Shown here in pieces: positions 18,646 to 26,425 of a stretch of DNA of 64,000 nt. The stretch covers positions 62,001-126,000 of the forward strand of contig JAJCYM010000064.1 in assembly GCA_029262895.1 (NCBI GenBank). The letters are read 5' to 3'. Origin of the DNA: Roseivirga sp. (GTDB taxonomy: Bacteria; Bacteroidota; Bacteroidia; Cytophagales; Cyclobacteriaceae). Every line of letters starts with the position of its first letter. Within the stretch, counting starts at the first letter, position 1. The translations under genes were made by a program, and so were the position numbers. The notes beneath the pieces were generated by a model. That model was given only the letters and a program-made list of their open reading frames with translations. It did no database searches and had not been told where the DNA came from.

Positions 18646-19355
18646 AAGTACTTAAAAATCGTCCAGATAATCTTGTAACCTGCCATAATGGTACCCTTAA
18701 TAGTACCGGACACCTTGCTAACCCCAATCCTCCGCTTATAGTTTACCGGTACCTCAACGCTTTTGAGCTTTTGTCTCGCAGCTTTCACTTGCATCTCTAC
18801 AGTCCAACCATAGGTGCGATCCTGCATGTTCAGCGCAAGTAGCTTATCGAAACGTATGGCCCTAAATGGACCCAAGTCTGTAAAGCTAACACCATAAAAC
18901 AACTTTAATAAGGTAGTTGCCAGCCAATTACCAAAAACTTGAGGAGCGGTCATGGAACCTTCTTCTCTATCACCCAAGGCTCGTGAACCGATGACCATAT
19001 CAGCACCCTCATTAAGAATTGGGCCAACCACATCAGGAAGTTCACCTGGATAGTCAGAATAGTCACCATCAAGAAAAACCAGGATATCGGGCCGCTTGTT
19101 CTCTTGCTTTAAGTACTCAATTCCTTTTAAGCAAGCATTACCATACCCAGGGGTGTTTTCTGTAAGCACCGTGGCTCCGGCTCTTTCGGCCACTTCTTTG
19201 GTACCATCTGTAGAGGCATTGTTCACGACAATCACCTCTTTCACCCAATCTTTGGAGATATCTTCGATCACATGCCCAATGGATTGTTCTTCATTAAAGG
19301 CGGGAATCACTACTTTAATGATAGTGTTGGTTGCGTGTTGGTTTTGCACGTTCAA
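18642..19355 (-). CDS. Family 2 glycosyltransferase (polyprenyl-phosphate mannosyltransferase, DPM1-like)
   Basis: A protein of about 237 residues with a GT-A fold: VVIPAFNEEQSIGHVIEDI, NNASTDGTKEVAERAGATVL, LVFLDGDYSDYPGELPDVVG and SFTDLGPFRAIR. It matches the dolichol-phosphate mannosyltransferase group, which makes a lipid-linked sugar donor, and has no membrane helices. First gene of the operon. The start is uncertain: no ATG is available; TTG at 19355 or GTG at 19349 are the options, and a TAnnTTTG-like box (TATTTTTG, 19353-19360 on this strand) overlaps the TTG. Confidence 0.85.
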   Translation of the reverse strand: MNVQNQHATNTIIKVVIPAFNEEQSIGHVIEDISKDWVKEVIVVNNASTDGTKEVAERAGATVLTENTPGYGNACLKGIEYLKQENKRPDILVFLDGDYSDYPGELPDVVGPILNEGADMVIGSRALGDREEGSMTAPQVFGNWLATTLLKLFYGVSFTDLGPFRAIRFDKLLALNMQDRTYGWTVEMQVKAARQKLKSVEVPVNYKRRIGVSKVSGTIKGTIMAGYKIIWTIFKYL

Positions 19356-19450
19356 AAATAGATAATCTTAAAATTGAATCTGTAATAAACGAAGCCAATG
19401 TTTTTGGAGGTAAAAAGGTTCAATGGAACGATTTAATTCAGCGTTTGTTA

Positions 19451-19472
19451 ATTACATGTACATACATGTAAT
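19451..19472 (+). promoter_or_regulatory. Perfect palindrome (operator candidate) upstream of the pirin gene
   Basis: Two 10-base arms, ATTACATGTA (19451-19460) and its exact complement TACATGTAAT (19463-19472), are separated by CA. The repeat ends 20 bases before the pirin ATG and directly follows a TTTG (19444-19447) that could be the -33 box, so a bound repressor would block the promoter. The regulator is not identified; MarR-, HxlR- or PadR-type proteins bind sites like this. Confidence 0.6.
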
Positions 19473-19492
19473 ATTTCCAAAACCAGAGTACT

Positions 19493-20203
19493 ATGAAGAC
19501 GACAGTATATAAATCCGAATCGAGAGGGAAGGCCGAACATGGATGGTTGAAGAGCAGACATTCATTTAGTTTTGCTGGTTATTATGATCCAGAAAGAATG
19601 CACTTTGGGGCCCTAAGGGTATTGAATGATGATGAAGTGGCTGGTGGACAGGGCTTCGGCACTCATCCCCATGATAACATGGAAATTGTCTCCATTCCAT
19701 TGTATGGTGATCTGGAACACAAGGATAGTACCGGAAGAAATGAGGTCATCAGACAAGGTGATGTTCAAATTATGTCGGCTGGAACAGGCATAAGGCATTC
19801 CGAATACAATCACAATACAGACAGAGAAGTGCAGTTCCTTCAAATCTGGATCTTACCAAAAGAAAGAGATATCGAACCACGCTATGAGCAAAACAGTTAC
19901 TCCGCGGAAGACCGGATGAATAAATTCCAAACGGTGGTTTCACCAGAGGGTAAAGACGCGGTTTGGATTAATCAGGATGCCTACTTCAGTTTGGCTAACC
20001 TGGACTCCGGGACATCACTTGACTACCAAGTCAAAGGACACGGCAATGGTGTTTACCTTTTTGTGTTGAATGGTGAAGTCGATGCTACCGGTGAAATTCT
20101 AGACACTCGCGATGCTATGGCTGCAACAGGCTTGGCTGTTTTGAATATCAAGGCAAAATCCTATGCCGAGGTGCTGGTGATTGAGGTACCAATGGACATA
20201 TAG
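19493..20203 (+). CDS. Pirin family protein (cupin, YhhW-like)
   Basis: A 236-residue bicupin. The N-terminal cupin has the pirin signature: KSRHSFSFAGYYDPERMHFG, then GGQGFGTHPHDNMEIVSIPL, YGDLEHKDSTGRNE and QIMSAGTGIRHSEYNHN. His residues in THPHDN and GIRHSE plus the Glu give the metal site. Bacterial relatives such as YhhW open quercetin in vitro, but the physiological role is unclear and may be redox sensing. Single-gene unit with a strong palindrome upstream, convergent to the AraC gene. Confidence 0.92.
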   Translation: MKTTVYKSESRGKAEHGWLKSRHSFSFAGYYDPERMHFGALRVLNDDEVAGGQGFGTHPHDNMEIVSIPLYGDLEHKDSTGRNEVIRQGDVQIMSAGTGIRHSEYNHNTDREVQFLQIWILPKERDIEPRYEQNSYSAEDRMNKFQTVVSPEGKDAVWINQDAYFSLANLDSGTSLDYQVKGHGNGVYLFVLNGEVDATGEILDTRDAMAATGLAVLNIKAKSYAEVLVIEVPMDI

Positions 20204-20242
20204 CCTTCTTGGAGAATTGGGAATTCCCTATTTACCCCAATC

Positions 20243-21145
20243 TCAGGCCGATCTTCTATAGGCACCCGGAGTTTGTCCAAATTTCCTTTTAAAGGTTCTG
20301 ATAAACGCAGCCTCTGAACCGTAGCCCACGGCCTCTGCCACCTCGAACAATGACATATTCCGGGCCCTCAGCATTTCACTAGCCTTAATCATCCGTAAAT
20401 CCGAGAGGTATTGCATGGGCGTAACTCCGACCATATCTCGAAAACGATTGGCCAATAAAGTCCTGCTTATTCCCACATTGTGTGCGAGTGAGTCCAAGGT
20501 CCACGGTTCCTGAATACCACCATGAACTTGTTTCAAAGCGTTGCTTATTCTTTCATCATATATGGCAGACATGAAGCCTGTTTGATTAGCACTAGACATG
20601 GCATAAACTCTAAGGACATGAATAAACAGTACTTCGGCCAGTTTGGAAACAATGAGCTCAGCGCCAGGGTCATTGCTTCCGGTCTCCTTTATTATTGAGT
20701 TGGTAATTCCTTCCAACCAACTGGATTCTCGCCTTTCGCTATCCTTAATATGAATCAGTGCCGGTAGGGATTTCACAAATGGATGCTCCAGTCCCTTGTC
20801 AATTTCAAAATGTCCACAAATTATCCTCGTAAAGGCACCGGTACCGTAAAAAGGATCTTCTCCTGATCTCACGGTCTGAACTACTTCGCTCCCATCCAAC
20901 AATTTATTTCCCATTCTTCCAGCCAGTGCATGTGCCGAACCAAAAGGAAAGACTACCAGGTCGCCAGCATTAAGTGCAACCTGCTCCTCGCCTATCTCCA
21001 AAGCACAATTGCCTCTGGCGATCATATGAAACTGCGCAAAAGGACCCTCGTTCACGCGCATGCCCCAAGTAGCTGGAAAGTCAGACTGAAAATAGACAGC
21101 ACTCTTTAATTTGATCAAACTCAGTATATCGCTCAAAATATCCAT
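20243..21145 (-). CDS. AraC-family regulator with N-terminal cupin domain
   Basis: A protein of 300 residues. Residues 10-150 form a cupin (AraC_binding/cupin_6 type: FAQFHMIARGNCALEIGEEQ, LNAGDLVVFPFGSAHAL) and the C-terminal 100 residues form the double HTH (LDSLAHNVGISRTLLANRF, VGVTPMQYLSDLRMIKASEM, EVAEAVGYGSEAAFIRTFKR). Divergent from the YHS gene across 89 bases that contain an inverted repeat, so it may regulate both. The inducer is unknown. Confidence 0.92.
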   Translation of the reverse strand: MDILSDILSLIKLKSAVYFQSDFPATWGMRVNEGPFAQFHMIARGNCALEIGEEQVALNAGDLVVFPFGSAHALAGRMGNKLLDGSEVVQTVRSGEDPFYGTGAFTRIICGHFEIDKGLEHPFVKSLPALIHIKDSERRESSWLEGITNSIIKETGSNDPGAELIVSKLAEVLFIHVLRVYAMSSANQTGFMSAIYDERISNALKQVHGGIQEPWTLDSLAHNVGISRTLLANRFRDMVGVTPMQYLSDLRMIKASEMLRARNMSLFEVAEAVGYGSEAAFIRTFKRKFGQTPGAYRRSA

Positions 21146-21166
21146 TTGTACTTTTAATCAATTTAA

Positions 21167-21204
21167 TTGAACTAATCATCATCAATCATACAAAGATAGT
21201 TCAA
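21167..21204. promoter_or_regulatory. Inverted repeat between divergent AraC and YHS genes
   Basis: TTGAACTA (21167-21174) and its complement TAGTTCAA (21197-21204), 22 bases apart, lie in the 89-base divergent intergenic region. The spacing suits an AraC-family site or looped pair. Inferred operator. Confidence 0.4.
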
Positions 21205-21234
21205 TAATTTTATGATCAGCAAATAATCAATTTT

Positions 21235-21708
21235 ATGAAATACAAAAACATTTTACTCATTGCGGTCATACTCATAGGGTTTATGGGCACCGCTCAATCT
21301 CAAAACAAAAAAAACATGTACTACACAAATGATCAAAACGTGGCTATCGGTGGCTATGACCTGGTAGCCTATTTCAACCAAAACTCAGCTGTTAGAGGAA
21401 GCCAGGAATTTTCAGCAAAGCATAATGAAGTAGAGTTCTACTTTTCCAGCGCGGCCAACCAAAAGGCTTTTAATGAAGCTCCTGAAAAATACCTCCCTCA
21501 GTACGGTGGCTGGTGTGCCTTTGCCATGGGTGCTCAAAATGCAAAAGTACCGAGTAACCCACGAACGTTTAAGCTTTACAATGGCAAGCTTTTCCTGTTT
21601 TTCAATGATTACTATCAGGGGGCACCGTTTAACACCATTGTTCCATGGAACGCAGATGAGGCCGGCTTGAAAAGCAAGGCAGACGAAAATTGGAAGGGAC
21701 TGAAATAG
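21235..21708 (+). CDS. Secreted YHS domain protein
   Basis: A protein of 157 residues with a signal peptide (to about TAQSQ, residue 22). The rest is one YHS domain: YYTNDQNVAIGGYDLVAYF, EVEFYFSSAANQKAFNEAPE and YLPQYGGWCAFAMGAQNAKV, with the single Cys usual in this clade. YHS domains are linked to metal binding or handling, and the exact role is unknown. Expressed divergently from the AraC regulator and followed by a strong terminator. Confidence 0.88.
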   Translation: MKYKNILLIAVILIGFMGTAQSQNKKNMYYTNDQNVAIGGYDLVAYFNQNSAVRGSQEFSAKHNEVEFYFSSAANQKAFNEAPEKYLPQYGGWCAFAMGAQNAKVPSNPRTFKLYNGKLFLFFNDYYQGAPFNTIVPWNADEAGLKSKADENWKGLK

Positions 21709-21720
21709 TCAATCCTTTTA

Positions 21721-21765
21721 TTATTCACCCGGTCACTCGAAGTGACCGGGTGAATAATATTTTTT
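21721..21765 (+). terminator. Rho-independent terminator after the YHS gene
   Basis: A perfect 17-base-pair hairpin: arms 21721-21737 (TTATTCACCCGGTCACT) and 21741-21757, with a three-base loop and a T-rich tail. It lies 13 bases after the YHS stop. Confidence 0.9.
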
Positions 21766-21810
21766 TGCCAATTGGACAATTCCTTCGAATACTACAGCCA
21801 GCCAAATCTG

Positions 21811-21985
21811 TCATTACGAGGGAGGCACGACCGTAGTAATCTGTCTGTTCTGAACCACGGCAGTATAGAACAGACGGATTCTGTCGTCTCGTGAAAAACG
21901 AGACTCAGAATGACAGCAAAGGTGGAGGTCGCCACATCAGCTTCCTTTACGCTCCAGCGTTTTCGTAATGACAGCAAAAATGAAG
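21811..21985. repeat. Dispersed intergenic repeat (copy 1)
   Basis: Non-coding element beginning TGTCATTACGAGGGAGGCAC and containing nested inverted repeats such as TCTCGTGAAAAACGAGA. Bases 21845-21917 match 63718-63788 with about 80-85% identity and the same internal spacing. This type of 'GTCATTACGAG...AATGACAG' element is common between genes in Bacteroidota and other phyla. Together with the terminator before it, it fills the 310-base gap between the YHS and DinB-like genes. Confidence 0.7.
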
Positions 21986-22018
21986 ATGTAGATATTCAAT
22001 CTTTTCCTAGCTTTGGGC

Positions 22019-22513
22019 ATGTCAGAAGAAACCCAACTATCCCTTGATCAAATCGTATTGAACGCCTTTGCCAAGTTGATTCTAATCGAGGAAAACATTG
22101 CGGAGCAAAAACCATCACCAGACAAGTGGTCCGCAAAAGAAATCGTTGGACATCTGGTTGATTCGGCCTGTAACAACCATGGGCGTTTTATGAGGGCTCA
22201 GTTCCAGGATGAAATGGTCTTTGATGGCTACAACCAGGAAGGTTGGGTCACAAGTCAAAACTATCAGGAAAGTAACTGGCAAGACCTACTGATTCTTTGG
22301 AGACAGCTCAACCTGCATATTGCACACTTAACAAAACACATTCCAGTTGGAGAATTGGTCAAGGTCAGAACACGACATAACTTCCATCAGATAGCCTGGA
22401 AAACTGTTCCTCAACATGAGGAAACGACCCTGGCCTATTTCATAGATGACTATGTGGGTCATCTGCAACATCACCTGAAGCAGGTTTTTGACCTCGCCCA
22501 AATTTCTGCTTAA
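22019..22513 (+). CDS. DinB-like (DinB_2) four-helix protein
   Basis: A protein of 164 residues, all helical, with the DinB/YfiT metal-site pattern: DKWSAKEIVGHLVDSACNNH (first His), the middle His region and YVGHLQHHLKQVFDLAQ (last His residues). The family includes metal-dependent hydrolases and thiol-S-transferases; the substrate is unknown. ATG at 22019 is used because the longer frame begins at a TTG two codons earlier. Confidence 0.85.
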   Translation: MSEETQLSLDQIVLNAFAKLILIEENIAEQKPSPDKWSAKEIVGHLVDSACNNHGRFMRAQFQDEMVFDGYNQEGWVTSQNYQESNWQDLLILWRQLNLHIAHLTKHIPVGELVKVRTRHNFHQIAWKTVPQHEETTLAYFIDDYVGHLQHHLKQVFDLAQISA

Positions 22514-22569
22514 AAGCCTGCTCTTTCGTGATATTTAGACCAAAATATCACAGAATTATCACGCCCCAC

Positions 22570-22633
22570 TCACACTGAGCTAACACTTTAACAAAGTGCG
22601 TCAGCCCGCTTGCAATTCGCTAAATCAGTGTGA
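22570..22633. repeat. Nested hairpin element upstream of a lipoprotein gene
   Basis: Outer arms TCACACTGA (22570-22578) and TCAGTGTGA (22625-22633) enclose an inner hairpin CACTTT-AAC-AAAGTG (22584-22598). No T-tract follows, so it is not a standard terminator. The structure resembles a mobile intergenic (MITE-like) or RNA element; no second copy is seen in this window. Confidence 0.45.
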
Positions 22634-22719
22634 ACACATTTCTTCATTTTTCACTTTGATGCTTACAAATGCGCAGGTCAAATGAACCTGCCATTGATTC
22701 ATTATTAATAACCAGAATC

Positions 22720-23229
22720 ATGAAGCCAAACCAAATTTTAAAAACATGCGGGATCATACTTTTCATCCTGAGCACGCTGCCAGCCTGCAGCCTGGTCGAT
22801 TTAGAAGAACCGGGACCAACTACTCCTGTGGAGCCTCCAGCAGGCATACCATTGACTGAGGAAGAATTCATATTCGAGCTAGCCGCAACTGACGACAGTC
22901 GCATGTGGTCTGCCCTAACATTCCAACTAGAAGGCCTCAATGGTTTTCAGTTTTGCAGACTCGATGACACTTTCATTTTCTTTTCAAATGGCACTTATCG
23001 CTATGATGGCGGAGAGGTGTTATGCGGGGGTGAAGATAATACACGCATTAAAACAGGTATATGGGAGCTCAGCTTCCAAGACTCTCAAATCATTTTCGAT
23101 CGCCAAACCAGCAAGGAATACAGAACAACCGTAGCGGGCCTTGAAAATGGCCGCATGGAACTTACGGGTCAGGTCGAAATTTTTGGACAATCCCTGGACA
23201 TCTCAGGGATTTATGAAACAGAACAATAA
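22720..23229 (+). CDS. Putative lipoprotein with lipocalin-like core
   Basis: A protein of 169 residues. The ATG at 22720 gives a lipoprotein signal with the lipobox LPAC (MKPNQILKTCGII to Cys). A Pro-rich linker is followed by a beta-rich domain with DSRMWSALTFQLEGLNGF, DDTFIFFSNGTYRYDGGE and TGIWELSFQDSQIIFDRQ, a pattern of lipocalin-like Bacteroidota lipoproteins. No function assigned. The next gene starts 19 bases later. Confidence 0.7.
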   Translation: MKPNQILKTCGIILFILSTLPACSLVDLEEPGPTTPVEPPAGIPLTEEEFIFELAATDDSRMWSALTFQLEGLNGFQFCRLDDTFIFFSNGTYRYDGGEVLCGGEDNTRIKTGIWELSFQDSQIIFDRQTSKEYRTTVAGLENGRMELTGQVEIFGQSLDISGIYETEQ

Positions 23230-23248
23230 CAAACCAAAACTTATAATC

Positions 23249-24796
23249 ATGAAAAAAATCGCATTGATTGGCGGGTTTTTGCTGTCGAGTTTGATAGCAC
23301 AAGGTCAATCGCTTGACGCTTTTCTGGATGAGGCAGATGCCTTTTTCAAAGCGCAGGTACTTAGTGGTAAGGTCGACTATGCTGGCCTTAAGAAAAAGGG
23401 AGCTCCTTTAAATTCCCTTGTCAAACAAATCGCCTCATTCGACACAAAGTCCTTGAGCGATACAGAGCGTAAGGCATTCCTTATCAATGCCTATAACATC
23501 TCTGTAATCAACGGAATCATTCAGAATTACCCTACCGAATCTCCCTTGAAAGTGGCAGGGTTCTTTGACGGTAACAAGCACAATGTTGCCGGTCAAAAAA
23601 TGACACTTAATACACTGGAAAAGGAGCATCTATTGAAGGTGACAGGTGATGAGAAGTTGCATTTTGTGTTGGTTTGTGCGGCAATCAGTTGCCCTCCCAT
23701 TGCCACTTTTGCCTACAGGCCAGATAAGCTTGAAAAACAAATTGAAGGGAGAACCAGGTTGGCATTGAACAACAATGAATTCATTCAAGTTGACGATCGC
23801 AACAAAACGGTAAATATCTCAGAAATTTTCAAATGGTACTCTGGAGATTTTGCTGACAAAGCGCCAAGTATCATCGAATATTTGAATGAATATCGCTTTG
23901 AGGAAATCCCTACCGATTACAAAACCGGCTATTATACATACGACTGGAATCTAAACGGGCAGTCGCCAAAAAAGGACGCTGAGCCTACTTCAAACCTTCA
24001 GAATTTCACGCCTTCGGTACTTCTGAGTAAAGGACAAGTAGAGCTCAATTCTTTTTACAATATCTATTCACAGAAAAAAATAAGAAATGCAGAAGGCGAT
24101 AGGGTGTCATTGGAACAACGACAAAGTTTTTTTAACGCGATGTACCAAGTGACATTTGGGGTGTCAAAATCTGCAAAAGTAAATGTTGGTTTTGACGTTT
24201 TAGTGAGTTCCTTTTCAGATGGGAACTCACGTTTTTCCCCGGTATTCCAATCAGGAGATTTTAATGCTGTTAGACTGGCTGCTTTTGGCCCGACCGTTCG
24301 ATTCACTCCTTTTAAGAATTTCAACAAGCTCTCCGTAAAATCAGCTTTTTGGTTTCCAGGGGGAAAGAATCTCGAAAATGTAGATGGTCGTTTTGTAGCT
24401 CATGACAGATACACGTGGTTTACTCAGGTGTTTTTCGATCAAAAACTGAGCGACCAATGGCGGTTGTTTTTAGAAGCCGATTTAATCTATCGTTTTAAAC
24501 GCAGGGATGATCAGATCAACTTCTTTAGAACTCCGGTTACCGGCATACTCAGCTTCTTCCCGAATGAAAGGACTTCGTTGTTTGCGTTGTACCAGTACTC
24601 TCCAAGATTTCAGCAAGTGTCCAATGGATTTGATGAAGCTTTTGGACTTTCTCAATGGTTTCAGCAAGCCGGCTTTGGGGTTAAATACCAGTTGACAGAT
24701 AAACTCGGCATAGAAACCTCTTATTCCAACTTCTTTGCTTCCAGAAATGATGGGGGTGGCACCACTTTGAATTTGGGCTTCCGATGGATTAAATAA
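23249..24796 (+). CDS. DUF547 protein fused to an outer-membrane beta-barrel-like domain
   Basis: A protein of 515 residues starting at the ATG at 23249 (MKKIALIGGFLLSSLIAQGQ signal peptide). Residues about 20-235 are DUF547: AFLINAYNISVINGIIQNYP, the stretch EKLHFVLVCAAISCPPIATF and SEIFKWYSGDF. The remaining ~270 residues look like an outer-membrane barrel: alternating beta strands with aromatic ends (FGPTVRFTPFKNFNKLSVKS, FLEADLIYRFKR), ending FRWIK. DUF547 proteins are usually about 250 residues and free-standing, so the fusion is unusual. Function unknown. Confidence 0.8.
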   Translation: MKKIALIGGFLLSSLIAQGQSLDAFLDEADAFFKAQVLSGKVDYAGLKKKGAPLNSLVKQIASFDTKSLSDTERKAFLINAYNISVINGIIQNYPTESPLKVAGFFDGNKHNVAGQKMTLNTLEKEHLLKVTGDEKLHFVLVCAAISCPPIATFAYRPDKLEKQIEGRTRLALNNNEFIQVDDRNKTVNISEIFKWYSGDFADKAPSIIEYLNEYRFEEIPTDYKTGYYTYDWNLNGQSPKKDAEPTSNLQNFTPSVLLSKGQVELNSFYNIYSQKKIRNAEGDRVSLEQRQSFFNAMYQVTFGVSKSAKVNVGFDVLVSSFSDGNSRFSPVFQSGDFNAVRLAAFGPTVRFTPFKNFNKLSVKSAFWFPGGKNLENVDGRFVAHDRYTWFTQVFFDQKLSDQWRLFLEADLIYRFKRRDDQINFFRTPVTGILSFFPNERTSLFALYQYSPRFQQVSNGFDEAFGLSQWFQQAGFGVKYQLTDKLGIETSYSNFFASRNDGGGTTLNLGFRWIK

Positions 24797-24829
24797 TCGA
24801 ATTTTAATCAAGTTTCATATATACCCAAG

Positions 24830-24861
24830 ACCACACTGGCGCAAGCTGGTGTGGTTTTTTT
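24830..24861 (+). terminator. Rho-independent terminator after the DUF547 gene
   Basis: An 11-base-pair stem with two G-U pairs, A24830-C24840 with G24845-T24855 and loop GCAA, followed by seven T residues. It rules out the GTG at 24849 as the start of the next gene. Confidence 0.8.
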
Positions 24862-24893
24862 CTAATCAGATTAAATGTTTTAATTTGATTGTC

Positions 24894-25862
24894 ATGATTG
24901 CAATAGCCAGTATAGGAGTAATGAACGCATTGGTGGCCATGGTGATTTTCATCAGGTCCAGGTCATCCAATCGCCTGATGAATCAGGCCTTAGCCTTGCT
25001 CTCTCTTCTTATTGCTATTCGCATAGGAAAAGTGATTGCGCAAACCTCCGATTTGTATTTGATCAAAGCCCTTTACTTTAACCTTATGCACGGTGCATAT
25101 CTCCTACTCGGACCTGCATTGATTCTGTTTTTGAAGGCACAGGTAGTGCAAAAATTCAAACCTGGCAGGCGGGACTTGATTCACATAATTCCCGCTTCTC
25201 TTTTGTTGCTCTTAGCTACTGTTTTACGCTCATCCTTAGAAGAAGGACAGTGGTTGAATATTTATCAACTCATACTGCTCCTTCCCGTCCCCTACGTAGT
25301 TTTTGCAGGGAGATTGATTCTCAAAAGTCCCTACAAAACAAAAGTCTGCCCATGGGCAATCTTAGGTCTTGTTGCTCTAGTAATCTTGTTTAATACCGCT
25401 TACTTCTTATTTGAATTTCCATTCTACCTAGTTACCACATGCCTGGTGTTGGCATTCGCTCTGGTGCTTCTCCTTCGTTTTGTGGAATTCCGAACTTCTT
25501 TGGTTTTCAAATCCGTTGTTAATCCTTCCGAATCGGAAATCATGCAGTTCGAAGTATTCGAAATCTATATTCATGAGCATTACCATAGTTTTGACCTCAG
25601 TATGAATACAGTAAGCGATAGCCTCGGAATTCCTAAGCATTCATTATCTAGAATTATCAACCACCAGAGCGGAAAAAGTTTTTCGGAATACGTCAATGCT
25701 CTGCGCATCTCAAAAGCTTCAGAGCTTTTATCAAAAGAACCTCAATTGAAAATCACGGCAATCGCCTATGAGGTAGGCTTTCGTTCTATATCCTCGTTCA
25801 ACACTACCTTTAGGTCACATACTGACATGACACCATCCAGCTATCGGGAAAAATTCACCTAA
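24894..25862 (+). CDS. AraC-family regulator with N-terminal multi-helix membrane domain
   Basis: A protein of 322 residues. Residues 1-205 have six or seven membrane helices (IASIGVMNALVAMVIFIRS, then AYLLLGPALILFLKA and others); the last 100 residues are an AraC double HTH: YHSFDLSMNTVSDSLGIPKH, SLSRIINHQSGKSFSEYVNA and AIAYEVGFRSISSFNTTF. The membrane-bound AraC group is common in Bacteroidota and is thought to sense an extracytoplasmic or membrane signal. ATG at 24894 is chosen because the longer frame starts inside a terminator hairpin. Confidence 0.88.
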   Translation: MIAIASIGVMNALVAMVIFIRSRSSNRLMNQALALLSLLIAIRIGKVIAQTSDLYLIKALYFNLMHGAYLLLGPALILFLKAQVVQKFKPGRRDLIHIIPASLLLLLATVLRSSLEEGQWLNIYQLILLLPVPYVVFAGRLILKSPYKTKVCPWAILGLVALVILFNTAYFLFEFPFYLVTTCLVLAFALVLLLRFVEFRTSLVFKSVVNPSESEIMQFEVFEIYIHEHYHSFDLSMNTVSDSLGIPKHSLSRIINHQSGKSFSEYVNALRISKASELLSKEPQLKITAIAYEVGFRSISSFNTTFRSHTDMTPSSYREKFT

Positions 25863-25930
25863 ACCCATATCAACTTTGCAAAATCGATAGTTTAAATAGA
25901 TTTCCTCTGCTTCTTTCGTGGCAAAAAGTC

Positions 25931-26425
25931 ATGAAAAAACTCATTTGTCTCGTCTCTTTATTAGCCATTGGCAATCCTTCATTTTCTCAAGATAAATCCA
26001 AATATTTTGATTTTTGGGAAGGTACGTGGCATCAGGTGATTGAAGGAAAGGTAGATACGACTGCCACAAAATTCATTGTTCATCGGGGCATGCACGAATT
26101 CTTTTTTACGGAAGACTGGTGGATGGTGGATTCTGAAGGAGGTAGTCTGAAAGCATACGGCATTCGTTCCTGGGATCAAGTCAATTCGACCTGGAGTTAT
26201 GTCTGGCTTAGTGCGGAAGGCCATTACCAAATCTGGGATACCAAAAAGGTAGATGGTCATTGGTACATCTATAAGACCTTTAATTTCAATGGTGATAAAT
26301 ACCTATCCCGACAGGCCTGGATACCTACTAGCGCCAATGAGTTGACCCGAGTCAGCGAAAAGTCATACGACAATGGTCAAACCTGGGAACTTAGGTTTAG
26401 AGAGTTCTATCGAAAAGAAAATTGA
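25931..26425 (+). CDS. Secreted hypothetical protein (DUF1579-like)
   Basis: A protein of 164 residues with a signal peptide (MKKLICLVSLLAIGNPSFSQ). The rest is beta-rich with many Trp residues (YFDFWEGTWHQVIEG, WWMVDSEGGSLKAYGIRSWD, WSYVWLSAEGHYQIWDTKKV, WELRFREFYRKEN), like the lipocalin-like DUF1579 fold. Its TGA stop is directly followed by the stop of the convergent 4Fe-4S gene, with no spacer. Confidence 0.7.
   Translation: MKKLICLVSLLAIGNPSFSQDKSKYFDFWEGTWHQVIEGKVDTTATKFIVHRGMHEFFFTEDWWMVDSEGGSLKAYGIRSWDQVNSTWSYVWLSAEGHYQIWDTKKVDGHWYIYKTFNFNGDKYLSRQAWIPTSANELTRVSEKSYDNGQTWELRFREFYRKEN

Noticed and set aside
22570-22633. Integron attC site
   Set aside because: The outer arms are inverted, but the R-core pattern (RYYYAAC/GTTRRRY) does not fit and no integrase or cassette array is nearby.
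23141-23248. N-terminal extension of the DUF547 protein
   Set aside because: The extension overlaps the upstream lipoprotein gene out of frame and precedes a good signal peptide at 23249.
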